This document shows positions 8,120 to 24,638 of a DNA stretch of 64,000 bases, one piece after another (positions within the stretch are counted from its first letter, which is position 1; the number at the start of each line of letters is the position of its first letter). The position numbers and the translations under genes are program-made. Origin of the DNA: Bifidobacterium aerophilum (lineage in GTDB: Bacteria; Actinomycetota; Actinomycetes; Actinomycetales; Bifidobacteriaceae); the NCBI RefSeq assembly GCF_010667685.1, contig NZ_WHZW01000001.1:62001-126000 (forward strand). The letters run 5' to 3'. Below the pieces are notes generated by a model. It did not search any database. It had not been told where the DNA came from and saw only the letters and a program-made list of their open reading frames with translations.

Positions 8120-10713
8120 CCGGTCACGTCGTCACTCGTTCCGTTCCGTGTCATGACCGGTCATCGGTCCTGAGGCGCATGTGTCTGCCTGTATCGTTGC
8201 CGTTGCTGGCATCGTCCAATCTCATCGATGTCTACGGGGATGTTCTGCGCTGGGCTTTCGTCGCCTTGGCTGCATGCGTATATGGCATGTCCGCGGCGGT
8301 CCTTCCCCTTGTCATGGGTTCCACGGCGCGCGACACCGGGCAATCCGGCATGCCCGGCCGTGCTTCCGGCCGGAGCGACGCCATCCGGGAGACGGGCCGC
8401 GTATTCGACCGTGTCATGTCACGGATCGTTCCTTGGCTCAGGCTGTCGTTGCTGTCGGCCGGACAGTTCCTCGTCGGCCCGCTGGCCGTCGGCGGCATAA
8501 GCGGCTCGGACCGGGCATCCATGTTCTCCGTGGTGTCCGAAGGGTGGGTGAGAACGGTCGGCTCATTTCAGTATCTGCTTGCCGTGGCCCCGCCGATAGG
8601 AACCTCCGATGGGTCGCTGTCCGCGGTATGGACCATCTGCCTGTGGGTCTCGCTCCTTTTGGGGGTCTGTCTGTTCGAAGGGCATGCGCCGCTTCGCCCG
8701 CGCGTCGGAATGATGCCGGTTGTGCTGACGCCGGTGCTGTCCATGGCGTCATTCGGCCTGTGCGCGTCGTTGGGAACCGCTGCTGGATTCCTGCGGGCGC
8801 AGGCTGGCATCGCCGCCACGCTGATGACGCTGGCCGCTCTGGCCCCTTCCTCATCCCGGCAGGCGCATGCGTCGTCCCGGACCGATGCCACGTCACGAAG
8901 ACATGCCGGCGCGCAACATGTTCACGGCAAGACGATCCGGCCGTTCGCGCGTTGGAGAATCCCCGTGTCGATGACGTTGGTCACCGTTCTGACGGCCATG
9001 GCCGTCTGCGGACTCGTCGAAGCGCGACGTTTCACGCTACGGGACCGCTATGAGCCTCCGGTCATCCTGCAGGATCATACGAGTCCGCTCAGCGGCATGC
9101 GGGCTTATGTCAAGCGGTTCGGAGACGACGTCGCGCTGAGCGTCACGGGACTGCCGGCCGGAACGCCGATACGACTCGCCGTCATGGAGGCGTTCGACGG
9201 CACCGTGTGGAACCTGTCTGCCGGGCGACGCGCATCATCGCGACGGGAAGGATTCAGTCGCATACGCTCCGTGGCGACGCCTGCGCCAATGGAGCCTTCG
9301 GCGTCTTCGCCCGCCCGTTCCGGACCGGACGCGACCGGAACGGGCGGGCAGACAACCGGGGAACCGTTTACGGCGACGTTCACCGTGGGAGTGAATTTCG
9401 GTGACATATGGCTGCCGACCGCCGGCACCGTATCCGCCATCGCGGTATCGGATGAGGCCGTCGACGGCGTCGCGTTCCACGATGATGCCACTGGTTCGGC
9501 GATATTGCCCCATGGTCTCAGACGGGGAACCTCCTACGTGCAGGTCGGTACCGTCGTGTCCGAACCGGATGATTCCGCCGTCGCCGAAGCCGATGCGGGG
9601 AATGCCGTTCTTCCGGCTCCCGAGGAGATTCCCGAATCGTTGCGGCGTTTCGCCGACGATGCCGTGTCCGCCCGGCGGTCGGACGGGCATGCGGCCCAAC
9701 TGCTGACGCGCGCGTTGCGGGAGCGCGGATGGTTTTCGCACGGGGGCCGGGACGAATACCCGTCGGCCCCGGGCCATGGAAGCAAACGTCTTGACGAACT
9801 GGTGTCCGGCACCGTCATGGTCGGCGATGACGAGCAGTACGCTTCGGCGATGGCATTGATGGCCCGCCATGTGGGATTGCCCTCCCGCGTGGTGATGGGT
9901 TTCCTGCCCAAGGACGAGACGGGCGATCCGGACATGGGTCGTACCGTGGTCCGGGCGGACGGTACGACCCATGTGGAGTTCACGGGCAACGATATCGCCG
10001 CATGGGTGGAAATCGAATTGGACGGACTGGGATGGGTCATGTTCCGCCCGTCGCCGCAGGAATCGCATACCCTTGAGGCCAATGCCGAGTCGATCCCCGA
10101 AGCGCGGACGATGATGCGCCATCCGCTGCCGCCGTTGACCGACCCGCCGGATGAGGATCATACGGTACAGGGACGGTCGACGGTCGGAGGCGACGACGCC
10201 GAACCCGCAGCCCCCGATTCCCCATGGCATATAGCGGCGCGTATCGTCGTCATGGTGCTGACGTACGGCGGTCCGGTATGGGTCATGCTGTCCGCGTGCC
10301 TGTCCCTGATGGCGTTCAAATGGCTGATGACGACGGTTATCCGTTGCCGCGGTTCGCCCGGGCGCCGGATCGAGGAGGGATGGCGCGCGCTCATGGCGCA
10401 GGCGTTGCAATGCGGCATGCTTGTTCCGCAGGAGACCCGGGGGACGGCGACCCGACTCGAGCAGGCGCGACGGATCGCCGAAGCCCTTCCCGGCACCGGC
10501 ACGGATTCCGTCACGAGGCTGGTCATGCGGCTGCTCGCCGCGGCACGGTTCGCGGATGATGCGATGTTCTCCGGTCGTACGCCGGACGATGATGATGCAC
10601 GCACCTATTGGAAGGAGGTGATGCTCCTACGACGGGGCCTGCTGAAGGCGTGTTCCCGGCCGCGGCGCGTGAGGGCAAGACTGTCCTGCCGCGGAATGAT
10701 CGGGCGGTGCTGA
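8116..10713 (+). CDS. tgm: TgpA-like transglutaminase-fold membrane protein, catalytic triad absent
   Basis: An 865-residue membrane protein with the DUF3488, transglutaminase core, DUF4129 layout. Hydrophobic segments fill roughly the first 260 residues, an extracellular core covers about 330-690, and another membrane segment lies near 720. The core aligns clearly with transglutaminase-like proteins ('EQYASAMALMARHVGLPSRV', 'AAWVEIELDGLGW'). However, the position of the catalytic Cys holds Asp572, the His of the usual HAW motif is Ala628, and the usual Asp of the DP motif is Arg644. It is therefore probably a pseudoenzyme with a binding or scaffolding role. The start at 8116 forms an ATGA overlap with duf58 and has a GGGGG stretch upstream; an earlier in-frame ATG at 8053 is less likely. 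It is the last gene of the PFNA-type operon here. Confidence 0.88.
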   Translation: MTGHVVTRSVPCHDRSSVLRRMCLPVSLPLLASSNLIDVYGDVLRWAFVALAACVYGMSAAVLPLVMGSTARDTGQSGMPGRASGRSDAIRETGRVFDRVMSRIVPWLRLSLLSAGQFLVGPLAVGGISGSDRASMFSVVSEGWVRTVGSFQYLLAVAPPIGTSDGSLSAVWTICLWVSLLLGVCLFEGHAPLRPRVGMMPVVLTPVLSMASFGLCASLGTAAGFLRAQAGIAATLMTLAALAPSSSRQAHASSRTDATSRRHAGAQHVHGKTIRPFARWRIPVSMTLVTVLTAMAVCGLVEARRFTLRDRYEPPVILQDHTSPLSGMRAYVKRFGDDVALSVTGLPAGTPIRLAVMEAFDGTVWNLSAGRRASSRREGFSRIRSVATPAPMEPSASSPARSGPDATGTGGQTTGEPFTATFTVGVNFGDIWLPTAGTVSAIAVSDEAVDGVAFHDDATGSAILPHGLRRGTSYVQVGTVVSEPDDSAVAEADAGNAVLPAPEEIPESLRRFADDAVSARRSDGHAAQLLTRALRERGWFSHGGRDEYPSAPGHGSKRLDELVSGTVMVGDDEQYASAMALMARHVGLPSRVVMGFLPKDETGDPDMGRTVVRADGTTHVEFTGNDIAAWVEIELDGLGWVMFRPSPQESHTLEANAESIPEARTMMRHPLPPLTDPPDEDHTVQGRSTVGGDDAEPAAPDSPWHIAARIVVMVLTYGGPVWVMLSACLSLMAFKWLMTTVIRCRGSPGRRIEEGWRALMAQALQCGMLVPQETRGTATRLEQARRIAEALPGTGTDSVTRLVMRLLAAARFADDAMFSGRTPDDDDARTYWKEVMLLRRGLLKACSRPRRVRARLSCRGMIGRC

Positions 10714-11094
10714 ACCATGTCCGCGGCCGCGCACCATGCGACCACAGGCCATGCAATCGCACGCCATGCAATCGCACGCCACACGACCGACAGCCAGGAT
10801 TCGTACGCGACATTCCCGCCCAATGGTCCCCGTCCCCGCAACTCATGCATGGCACCGACCGCGACGCTCGCCGCCGGCATGCTCGCCTCCCCATCCTCGC
10901 AGCCCCCGCATGGCATCCGTCGCGTCGCCCCGTATGGCCGTACACGCGGAAATGGTATGCCACAAAGAAGCTCCGAACGACAGAGGGGCGGCCGGAAGGT
11001 CAATTCCTTCCGGCCGCCCCCTCAGATCGGCTCATGTTCGTGGCCTAGGGTTTCCGCTCCTATGCGCGGAAGCCTCGTTCGCGATCCCCTCGGA
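10714..11094. other. Convergent intergenic region between tgm and rpoC
   Basis: No convincing gene is seen in these 381 bases. The region holds a perfect 15-bp tandem duplication (10751-10765 and 10766-10780, unit ATGCAATCGCACGCC) and a strong hairpin at 10985-11020. Open frames cross it in several phases, but their composition (His/Arg/Pro-rich) and lack of ribosome sites argue against coding. Confidence 0.6.
10985..11020. terminator. GC-rich hairpin between convergent tgm and rpoC
   Basis: A perfect 15-bp stem (GGGGCGGCCGGAAGG pairing with its complement) encloses a six-base loop. It lies between the convergent ends of the PFNA operon and rpoC and can serve both strands. No T-run follows on either side, so its efficiency as an intrinsic terminator is inferred. 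Confidence 0.7.
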
Positions 11095-15105
<4,011 letters not shown>

Positions 15106-15210
15106 TCTATTGTCCTGTCTGTAAATCTATCGATGGTTTCGATACGTTGTTCGACGCGTCGCACGCGTCGGATCGTTCACGGTTTCGTGGGACGGCGTCC
15201 GGTCGGCGCC

Positions 15211-15249
15211 GGCGCGGAGGGAACGCATTGCCGCGTTCCTCCCCGCGCC
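15211..15249 (-). promoter_or_regulatory. Hairpin in the rpoB-rpoC spacer
   Basis: A stem of about 16 pairs (GGCGCGG and GGGAACGC pairing with GCGTTCC and CCGCGCC, one internal mismatch) with a six-base loop lies in the spacer. A second perfect palindrome (CGACGCGT-CGC-ACGCGTCG) is at 15152-15170. There is no U-run, so attenuation or mRNA processing is more likely than full termination (inference). Confidence 0.5.
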
Positions 15250-15274
15250 CGAGCCAGGCCGCACGCCTTGCGGA

Positions 15275-18838
<3,564 letters not shown>

Positions 18839-18985
18839 TGGACGTTCCTTATCGCTCGCTTGTTCGTTCGATACTGTTCTTAGTTCCCCGACAAGCGCCG
18901 TTCAGGCCGCCATATGCCTGAAACTGCGGGCGCTTCGTCTTTGTCAGCATGCCCGCAATATGACATGCATATACGCAAATTTCAG

Positions 18986-19014
18986 ATTTTAGCACAGCAT
19001 CAGAATAACGACAA
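18986..19014 (-). promoter_or_regulatory. Predicted rpoBC promoter
   Basis: On the minus strand TTGTCG (19009-19014) and TAAAAT (18986-18991) are separated by exactly 17 bases, a good sigma70-type match in the 295-base gap upstream of rpoB. Confidence 0.65.
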
Positions 19015-19133
19015 GCGCGGCGAGTCTTCGGCCGCGCAAGCCGTCCGATACCCACCGTCCGGCCGTGCGAGCGCGGAGACGAGACGTCGTACGGCCGGAT
19101 GCCGGCGCGGGCACGACGACTCAACGCAACGGC

Positions 19134-19448
19134 TTACGCGAACACGCGGAACGACCGCGGATCGTCGTCACGCACGGCGATGTCCGTGACGGCGACATGG
19201 GCGACGCGCGAGAACCGCGGACCTGACTGCAGGCAGGCCATGAACCGTTCCACGTCGGCGCGCGCACCCTGCGCCTCGGCTTCGACCGATCCGTCGTAGC
19301 GGTTGCGCACCCAGCCGGTCACGCCGATCGCGCGCGCCTTGGTCACGGCGAAGTAGCGGAATCCCACACCCTGCACCAGTCCGGTGACAATGGCATGAAC
19401 GCGGACGATATCGTCCGAAGCAATCGAGGACCGGTCTGTCGCGCCCAT
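19134..19448 (-). CDS. acyP: Acylphosphatase
   Basis: A 104-residue acylphosphatase, which hydrolyses carboxyl-phosphate bonds such as acetyl- or carbamoyl-phosphate in the cytoplasm. The signature 'VQGVGFRYF' carries the phosphate-binding Arg31, and the catalytic Asn49 is in 'GWVRNRYDGSVE'. The length is only slightly above the roughly 92 usual residues, the excess being at the N-terminus. The gene starts 8 bases after the upstream dehydrogenase gene ends and is probably cotranscribed with it. A hairpin at 19059-19098 (CCGGCCGT and its complement) lies just downstream. Confidence 0.93.
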   Translation of the reverse strand: MGATDRSSIASDDIVRVHAIVTGLVQGVGFRYFAVTKARAIGVTGWVRNRYDGSVEAEAQGARADVERFMACLQSGPRFSRVAHVAVTDIAVRDDDPRSFRVFA

Positions 19449-19456
19449 GCCCGCAC

Positions 19457-20440
19457 TCACTTCCGGCGGTTGGCGAGCGGCTCGCCGTGCGCGTAGCGGC
19501 GGACGTTGTCGAGCGCGATCGCGATGATGCGACGTTCGGTGACGGCCAGATGGTTGCCGCCGGCGACATGCGGGGTGATCAGGCAGTGCGGCTCCTTCCA
19601 CAACGGGCTGTCGGCGGGCAGTGGTTCCGGTTCGGTGACGTCGAGACCGGCGCCGTGCAGCTGGTCCTCGGCCAGCGCACGGGCCAGCGCGCGCGGATCG
19701 ATGGCGGTGCCGCGACCGGCGTTGAGCAGCACGGCGGTGGATTTCATGAGCGTGAGGCGACGCCCGTCGATGAGGTGATGGGTGTCGGGCGAGGCGGGCA
19801 CGGCCATGGCCACGACGTCGGCGTCGGGCAGCAGCGCGTCCAGTTCGTCGAACCCGTGCATCTCGTCGAGGCCGTCGGCCGGACGGGACGGATCGCGTCG
19901 CACGCCGAGCGTATGCGCGCCCACGGCCTTGCACAGCGTCGCGAAATGCGAGCCGATGTCGCCGGTGCCGATCACCAGCACCGTGGCGCCCGCCGGGGAG
20001 AGCGCCCGCCCGAGGTCGTGCCAGCGGTTGTCGTTCTGCTGACGGGCGTACATCGGGATGTTCTTCATGAGCGACCACATCATCGCGAACAGGTGCTCGG
20101 CGACGGACTGCCCGTAGGCGCCGGTCGCGTTCGTGACCTGCGTCCGCTCCCCCAGCACGCCGGGCGCGAGGTACGGGTCGACGCCGGCGCTCCAGGTCTG
20201 CAGCCATTCGAGGTTCGGATAGTGCGCGCAGTCGGCTGGCGAGATGTTGCCGATCACCGCCGTGGCCGATTCGCGCAGGCTCTCCGGCACGACGGCCTTC
20301 CAGCCCATCATGCCGCGCTGTGCGGCCACGCCCGTGAATTCCTGTCGCACGTCGGTGCCGTCCGTCGCGTCGCGAAACGCCCGCCGTTCCTCGTCGGTCA
20401 GCGGCAGGCAGTTGATGATCATCCTGTTCATACGGCCCAT
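19457..20440 (-). CDS. D-isomer-specific 2-hydroxyacid dehydrogenase family protein
   Basis: A 327-residue NAD(P)-dependent oxidoreductase of the D-2-hydroxyacid dehydrogenase family. It has the nucleotide-binding 'VLVIGTGDIGS', the substrate/catalytic Arg in 'LLNAGRGTA', Glu in 'DVTEPEPLP' and the catalytic His in 'LITPHVAGG'. The sequence is closest in style to the glyoxylate/hydroxypyruvate reductase-like branch; the substrate cannot be assigned. In-frame ATGs at 20440, 20431 and 20422 leave the exact start uncertain. It is followed after 8 bases by acyP. It is distinct from the D-lactate-type paralogue at 25987. Confidence 0.88.
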   Translation of the reverse strand: MGRMNRMIINCLPLTDEERRAFRDATDGTDVRQEFTGVAAQRGMMGWKAVVPESLRESATAVIGNISPADCAHYPNLEWLQTWSAGVDPYLAPGVLGERTQVTNATGAYGQSVAEHLFAMMWSLMKNIPMYARQQNDNRWHDLGRALSPAGATVLVIGTGDIGSHFATLCKAVGAHTLGVRRDPSRPADGLDEMHGFDELDALLPDADVVAMAVPASPDTHHLIDGRRLTLMKSTAVLLNAGRGTAIDPRALARALAEDQLHGAGLDVTEPEPLPADSPLWKEPHCLITPHVAGGNHLAVTERRIIAIALDNVRRYAHGEPLANRRK

Positions 20441-20494
20441 TGTATGACCGCCGACGGGGGCCGCGCCGCCGGGCGGCGTCCTTCGCGGACATGG

Positions 20495-20545
20495 AAAAGG
20501 CCGTGGCTCGGCGGGACGGATGGTTCCGTCGCCGGGTCACGGCCT
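20495..20545 (-). terminator. Terminator downstream of the SPFH gene
   Basis: On the minus strand a stem (AGGCCGTG with CACGGCCT, plus an inner CG-rich hairpin) is followed by TTTT, 28 bases after the stop of the SPFH gene. Confidence 0.7.
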
Positions 20546-20572
20546 CATGCGCGGACGGCAGATGCCGTCGGA

Positions 20573-21502
20573 CTACTTGGCGCGCACGGACGGCGCGTCG
20601 CCGTCGTCGCCTTTGGTCTCGTTGGCGGTGAGCATCGCCTCGGTGATCTGCCGGTAGAGCGTCTCGTAGCCGCCGGGCGTGGCGCTCGGCAGCACGACGG
20701 TCTTCGCGTTCTTCGACTCGGACAGCGAGCGCATCACGTCGAGGTACTGGTTGAACAGCACGACGTTGTTCACGTCGTTGATGTTCATGCCCACGGCCTG
20801 CAGGCTCTTGATCTGGTCGACGATGCCGTTGGCGATCTCGCGGCGGTAGTTCGCCTGGCCCTCGCCCTGCAGGCGGGTCTTCTCGGCCTCGGCGGCGGCC
20901 TGCGTCTCGATCTGGATGCGCTGGGCTTCGGCGCGCTGACGGGTGGCTTCCTTCTCGCGCTGGGCGGCGTTGATGGAGTCCATCGCATTCTTGACCTGCG
21001 GGCTCGGATCGATCGCGGTGATCAGGGTCTTGACGACGGTGAAGCCGAAGCGCGCCATCTCGTTGCCGACGGTCTTCTGCACGTCGAACGCGACGTCGTC
21101 CTTGCGGGCGAACGCGTCGTCCAGGGTCAGAGCCGGGATCGCGGAGCGCAGCGCGTCCTCCATGTAGGAGCGCAGCTGGCCGGCCGGGTCGCGCAGCTCA
21201 TAGTATGCGGTGGCCACGTTCTCGGCGTTCACGCGGAACTGCGTGGAGGCGACGACGGTGACGAACACGTTGTCGAGCGTCTTGGTCTCGAGCTGCACGT
21301 TGAGCTGGCTGACGCGCATGTTGGTCTTGGTGGCGATGCGGTCCACGAACGGGATGCGTGCGTGGATGCCGGCGAACTGCACCTTGTGGAATTTGCCGAA
21401 GCGTTCGATGATGTACGCCTGCTGCTGCGGTACGACGAAGATCGCGGCGCTCAGCAGGGCGATGACGATGATTACCACCACGGCCGTGACGATGAGCGGC
21501 AT
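20573..21502 (-). CDS. SPFH/band 7 domain membrane protein (stomatin/QmcA-like)
   Basis: A 309-residue protein with one N-terminal membrane helix (about residues 3-25, 'IVTAVVVIIVIALLSAAIFVV'-type), then the SPFH domain ('QQQAYIIERFGKFHKV', 'DPSPQVKNAMDSINAAQREKEA') and an Ala/Glu/Gln-rich coiled coil that mediates oligomerisation. Family members organise membrane microdomains and modulate membrane proteases. The start at 21502 is preferred because AGGGGA lies five bases upstream; an ATG at 21517 is the alternative. No NfeD partner gene is adjacent. The terminator at 20495-20545 suggests a single-gene unit. Confidence 0.92.
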   Translation of the reverse strand: MPLIVTAVVVIIVIALLSAAIFVVPQQQAYIIERFGKFHKVQFAGIHARIPFVDRIATKTNMRVSQLNVQLETKTLDNVFVTVVASTQFRVNAENVATAYYELRDPAGQLRSYMEDALRSAIPALTLDDAFARKDDVAFDVQKTVGNEMARFGFTVVKTLITAIDPSPQVKNAMDSINAAQREKEATRQRAEAQRIQIETQAAAEAEKTRLQGEGQANYRREIANGIVDQIKSLQAVGMNINDVNNVVLFNQYLDVMRSLSESKNAKTVVLPSATPGGYETLYRQITEAMLTANETKGDDGDAPSVRAK

Positions 21503-21620
21503 GGTATCCCCTTCCATTCAGGCCGGCGCCGCCTTCGACGCCGGTTCCCGCCTTCCATCCTATCAGCGTGCGATGCGAACCGCCCGGATCATCGTCTGTT
21601 CGACCGGAGGGCGACGGCGC

Positions 21621-22871
21621 TCACTCGCCGAGTCGGGCGAGCGCGCGCACGGCGAGCGTGGCAAGCAGGTCGGCGCCGTCGGCGAGCGCGTCGAGCTTCG
21701 CCCAGAAGGTCGGTCCGTGCATCGGGCGGTCGCCGTTGCCGACGCCGATGTGGATGAACGTTCCGGGCGAGCGCTGCAGATAATAGGAGAAGTCCTCGCC
21801 GCCGAGCGTGGGCACCGGCGGCTCGACGTTCAGTCCCAGATCGGTTGCGGTGGTCGCGGCGAGCGCGGACCACGCGGGGTCGTTGACGACGGACGGCGAG
21901 CCGTATTCCCATTCGAATTCGACGTCGGCCCCGTAGGCCGCGGCGATGCCGTCGACGATGGATCGCAGCCGGTCGTGGATGACCGTGCGGTCGTCGGGGT
22001 AGGCGGTGCGGGCGGTGCCTTCGAGGAACGCGTCAGGTGCGATGACGTTCCATGTGCTGCCGGATTCGACGTGGGTGACGGTGACGACGCGCGGATGGGT
22101 GGGGTCGACGTCCTGTCCGGCGATCGACTGGATGCCGTCGATGAGCGCGGCGAGCGTGCGGATCGGGTTGATGCCGCCGTGCGGACGGGCGGCGTGCGTG
22201 CCCTTGCCGTGGATGCGCACGCGGAACTTGTCGACCGCTCCGGAGTCGGGGCCGGCGCCGATGAGGACCGTTCCGGGTTCGGCGGCGTTCGTGTCGTGCA
22301 CGCCGAAGTACGCCTCCACGTCGTCGAGGATGCCGGTGTCGAGCACGCTCACGGCTCCGGTGGGCGTGTCCTTGGTCGCGGCGACCTCTTCGGCGGGCTG
22401 GAAGATCACCTTGATGGCGCCGGCGAACGCGTCACGTCGCGATTGCAGCAGCAGGGCCGCGCCAAGCGCCGTGGTGAGGTTGTAGTCATGGCCGCAGCCG
22501 TGCAGCCAGCCGGGGTTGAGCGAGGCGTAGGGCACGCCGGTGTCCTCGGTGATCGGCAGCGCGTCGATGTCGCCGCGGATGGCGACGACATGGCCGGTTC
22601 CGGGGGCGTCCGCCGCGCCCGGAATATCCGATGTGCCGGCGGCCTCGCTGCCGATCCGATCATCCGTGTCATCCGTACCATCTGTCACCGCGCCGACGAT
22701 CCGTGCCACCAAGCCGGTTTCCAGTCCGGAATCGAGGATCTCGATGCCGTGTTCCTCGAGAATCCGCCGGATATGCGCGGTCGTCTCGTATTCGCGGTAC
22801 GAGGGTTCGGGATGCTGGTGGAACCAGCGGTAGTAGGTTTCCAGTTCCCGTTGCAGCGCGGTGTCGGCCAT
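21621..22871 (-). CDS. M20 family (M20D) amidohydrolase
   Basis: A 416-residue metal-dependent amidohydrolase of the hippurate/N-acyl-amino acid hydrolase group. Recognisable metal and catalytic motifs are 'GDIDALP', 'HGCGHD', 'QPAEEV', 'GTHAARPHGG' and 'LGGEDFSYY'. An Asp/Gly/Ala-rich insertion of about 30 residues (near residues 68-100) interrupts the first beta-sheet region and is not shared by the paralogue at 44639. The start at 22871 has AGGGGAC seven bases upstream; the frame remains open for another 70 codons of non-conserved sequence, which is rejected. The substrate is not predictable. Confidence 0.9.
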   Translation of the reverse strand: MADTALQRELETYYRWFHQHPEPSYREYETTAHIRRILEEHGIEILDSGLETGLVARIVGAVTDGTDDTDDRIGSEAAGTSDIPGAADAPGTGHVVAIRGDIDALPITEDTGVPYASLNPGWLHGCGHDYNLTTALGAALLLQSRRDAFAGAIKVIFQPAEEVAATKDTPTGAVSVLDTGILDDVEAYFGVHDTNAAEPGTVLIGAGPDSGAVDKFRVRIHGKGTHAARPHGGINPIRTLAALIDGIQSIAGQDVDPTHPRVVTVTHVESGSTWNVIAPDAFLEGTARTAYPDDRTVIHDRLRSIVDGIAAAYGADVEFEWEYGSPSVVNDPAWSALAATTATDLGLNVEPPVPTLGGEDFSYYLQRSPGTFIHIGVGNGDRPMHGPTFWAKLDALADGADLLATLAVRALARLGE

Positions 22872-23461
22872 GGTCTGTCCCCTTCTGTGACATGCCCGAT
22901 GCCTCGGGCACCCCTCAACGTTCCGTATCCACTCAACACCGCGGTTCCCTGTGCCACGCCGTCCCTCGCATACGAAAAATCTATACCGTCTTGCAACCGG
23001 TTCGGCATGGGCAGTCCGCGGGCTCCAAGAACGGTCGCGCTGACGGAATCTTGGCGCAACTATTCCGGGGAATAACCCCACTCGGCCTGAATTTGTTGCG
23101 CTGACGATATCTCAGCGCAACAAATTCCGACCGAAGCCGCTCTTTTCCGAGAATTGTTGCGCCGGCTACGGCTCAGCCAACGATGTTCGGAGATGGCCCC
23201 TTATTTCCGAAATTCGTTGCGCCGCCAAAGATGCGACGCAGGCGATCCCGATTGGCGAGAGCGAGACGAACGACTGAGGTCCCGATCCCCATCCGCCGGT
23301 ACAGGCTCGGGTTGTAGCAGGTTATCGGTTTTTGCGAACGCCACGCCACGGTCGGGTGCATCGCATTCTGATAGGTTCGGTCTTGTCATATGGACGTCCT
23401 GTTGGTTGTGCGACGTCCGGACGGGGGTTTCACGACGAAAATGACGGAATGGGAGGCGGTC
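22872..23461. other. 590-base gene-free region with repeat array
   Basis: No credible gene is seen between the divergent M20 and Ldh2 genes. The central part carries a tandem inverted-repeat array (23054-23222). The remainder shows no assignable motif, and a confident promoter could not be placed. Confidence 0.6.
23054..23222. repeat. Array of three 48-bp inverted repeats, period 60-61 bp
   Basis: Three units each span 48 bp from a left half-site to its inverse: 23054-23101, 23115-23162 and 23175-23222. The half-site is GCGCAAC followed by an A/T-rich run and CNGG; the left half of unit 3 is degenerate (AGCCAAC). Units begin 61 and 60 bp apart, leaving spacers of 13 and 12 bp. The centres differ between units. 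The same geometry recurs at 37965-38093. Confidence 0.8.
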
Positions 23462-24535
23462 ATGCGCGCTCATGTGCGGGTTGACACGGATGAACTGTCG
23501 GCCTTTCTGACGGCCGTGTTCGTCGCCCGTGGCTTCAAGGCCGACGATGCGGCGTTCATCGCGGATTCGCTGATCGACGCGGACCGGCACGGCATCGCCT
23601 CGCATGGCGTGCAGCGCATGGCCATGTACGATCACAAGCTGCGCCACGGCATGATCGACCCCGCGGCCCGCGCTACACTCGTGCGCGATGACCGGGCCGG
23701 CGCGGTGCTGGACGGCCACAGCGGCATGGGGCAATTGGTCTCGCGCGACGCGATGCGACTGGCGATCGCCAAGGCTCGCGAACATGGCATCGGCATCGTG
23801 GCGGTGCGCGATTCGAACCATTTCGGCACGGCCGGATTCTACGCGCGCATGGCCGCCGACGAAGGGCTGATCGGCTGGGCGAGCACGAACAGCAATCCGC
23901 TGACGGTGCCCACGCACTCCGGCACGCCCGCGCTCGGCAGCAATCCGATCGCGTTCGCGGTGGGCCGCGGCGACGACCGGATCGTGTACGACGCGGCGAC
24001 CAGCACCGTCTCGCTCGGCAAGATCGAAGTCCTGGAGAAGATCGGGGAGCCGATTCCCGGGGACTGGGCGGTCAATGATGACGGCAGCGTGGAACACGAT
24101 GCGGCCCGCGCGATGGACAACGTGCGCGCGACGCCGCGTACCGGAGGACTGACCCCGCTGGGAGGCGCGGGCGAGACCAACGCCGGGTACAAGGGGTATG
24201 GCCTGGCGTTGGTCGTGGAGATCCTGACCGGCGTGCTGTCGGGCGGCCTGCTGTCATTGGACATGAAGGGACAGCATATCTGCCATTGCTTCGCGGCGAT
24301 CGATCCGGCCGTGTTCGGCGGCGCCGACGCGGTCGCGGACCGCGTGGCCGATCTGGCGCGACGACTGCGATCCCTGCCGTCGGTCGACGGCCACGACGTG
24401 CTGGTTCCCGGCGACAAGGAACGTGCCGCGGCACGAGTCAACCGAACCGACGTGCCGATCGATCAGGCGACGTTCGACCAGCTGGCCGTCATCGCGCGGC
24501 GGACCGGTGTGGCCGCGTTGCACGCCGGAACCTGA
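23462..24535 (+). CDS. Ldh2-family (malate/L-lactate dehydrogenase type) oxidoreductase
   Basis: A 357-residue NAD(P)H-dependent oxidoreductase of the Ldh2/MDG2 family, a fold unlike classical LDH; family members reduce 2-oxo acids to L-2-hydroxy acids or act on ureidoglycolate. Visible family features are 'DRHGIASHGVQRM' near the N-terminus, 'DSNHFGTAGFYARMAA' with the substrate-binding His, and 'GYKGYGLALVVEILTGVLSGG'. The start at 23462 follows GGGAGG; upstream in-frame starts add non-conserved residues. It is followed by an aminotransferase gene and a D-2-hydroxyacid dehydrogenase gene on the same strand, suggesting amino acid to 2-hydroxy acid conversion (inference). Confidence 0.9.
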   Translation: MRAHVRVDTDELSAFLTAVFVARGFKADDAAFIADSLIDADRHGIASHGVQRMAMYDHKLRHGMIDPAARATLVRDDRAGAVLDGHSGMGQLVSRDAMRLAIAKAREHGIGIVAVRDSNHFGTAGFYARMAADEGLIGWASTNSNPLTVPTHSGTPALGSNPIAFAVGRGDDRIVYDAATSTVSLGKIEVLEKIGEPIPGDWAVNDDGSVEHDAARAMDNVRATPRTGGLTPLGGAGETNAGYKGYGLALVVEILTGVLSGGLLSLDMKGQHICHCFAAIDPAVFGGADAVADRVADLARRLRSLPSVDGHDVLVPGDKERAAARVNRTDVPIDQATFDQLAVIARRTGVAALHAGT

Positions 24536-24638
24536 GAACGCGGCGCACGAATCGCACGAGCATCGGCAACGTAACGGCAACCACACGCATCAACACGAAT
24601 CATCAATCCAACCATCACCAGTCATCCGGGAGCATCCT

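Noticed and set aside
9001-10713. Active transglutaminase/protease annotation for the tgm gene
   Set aside because: The positions expected to hold Cys, His and Asp are Asp572, Ala628 and Arg644.
10608-11048. Small gene between tgm and rpoC
   Set aside because: It overlaps the tgm end and the convergent hairpin, includes a 15-bp tandem duplication and lacks a ribosome site or domain.
23054-23222. CRISPR array
   Set aside because: The repeats are imperfect inverted half-sites with variable centres, the apparent spacers are only 12-13 bp and no cas gene is nearby.
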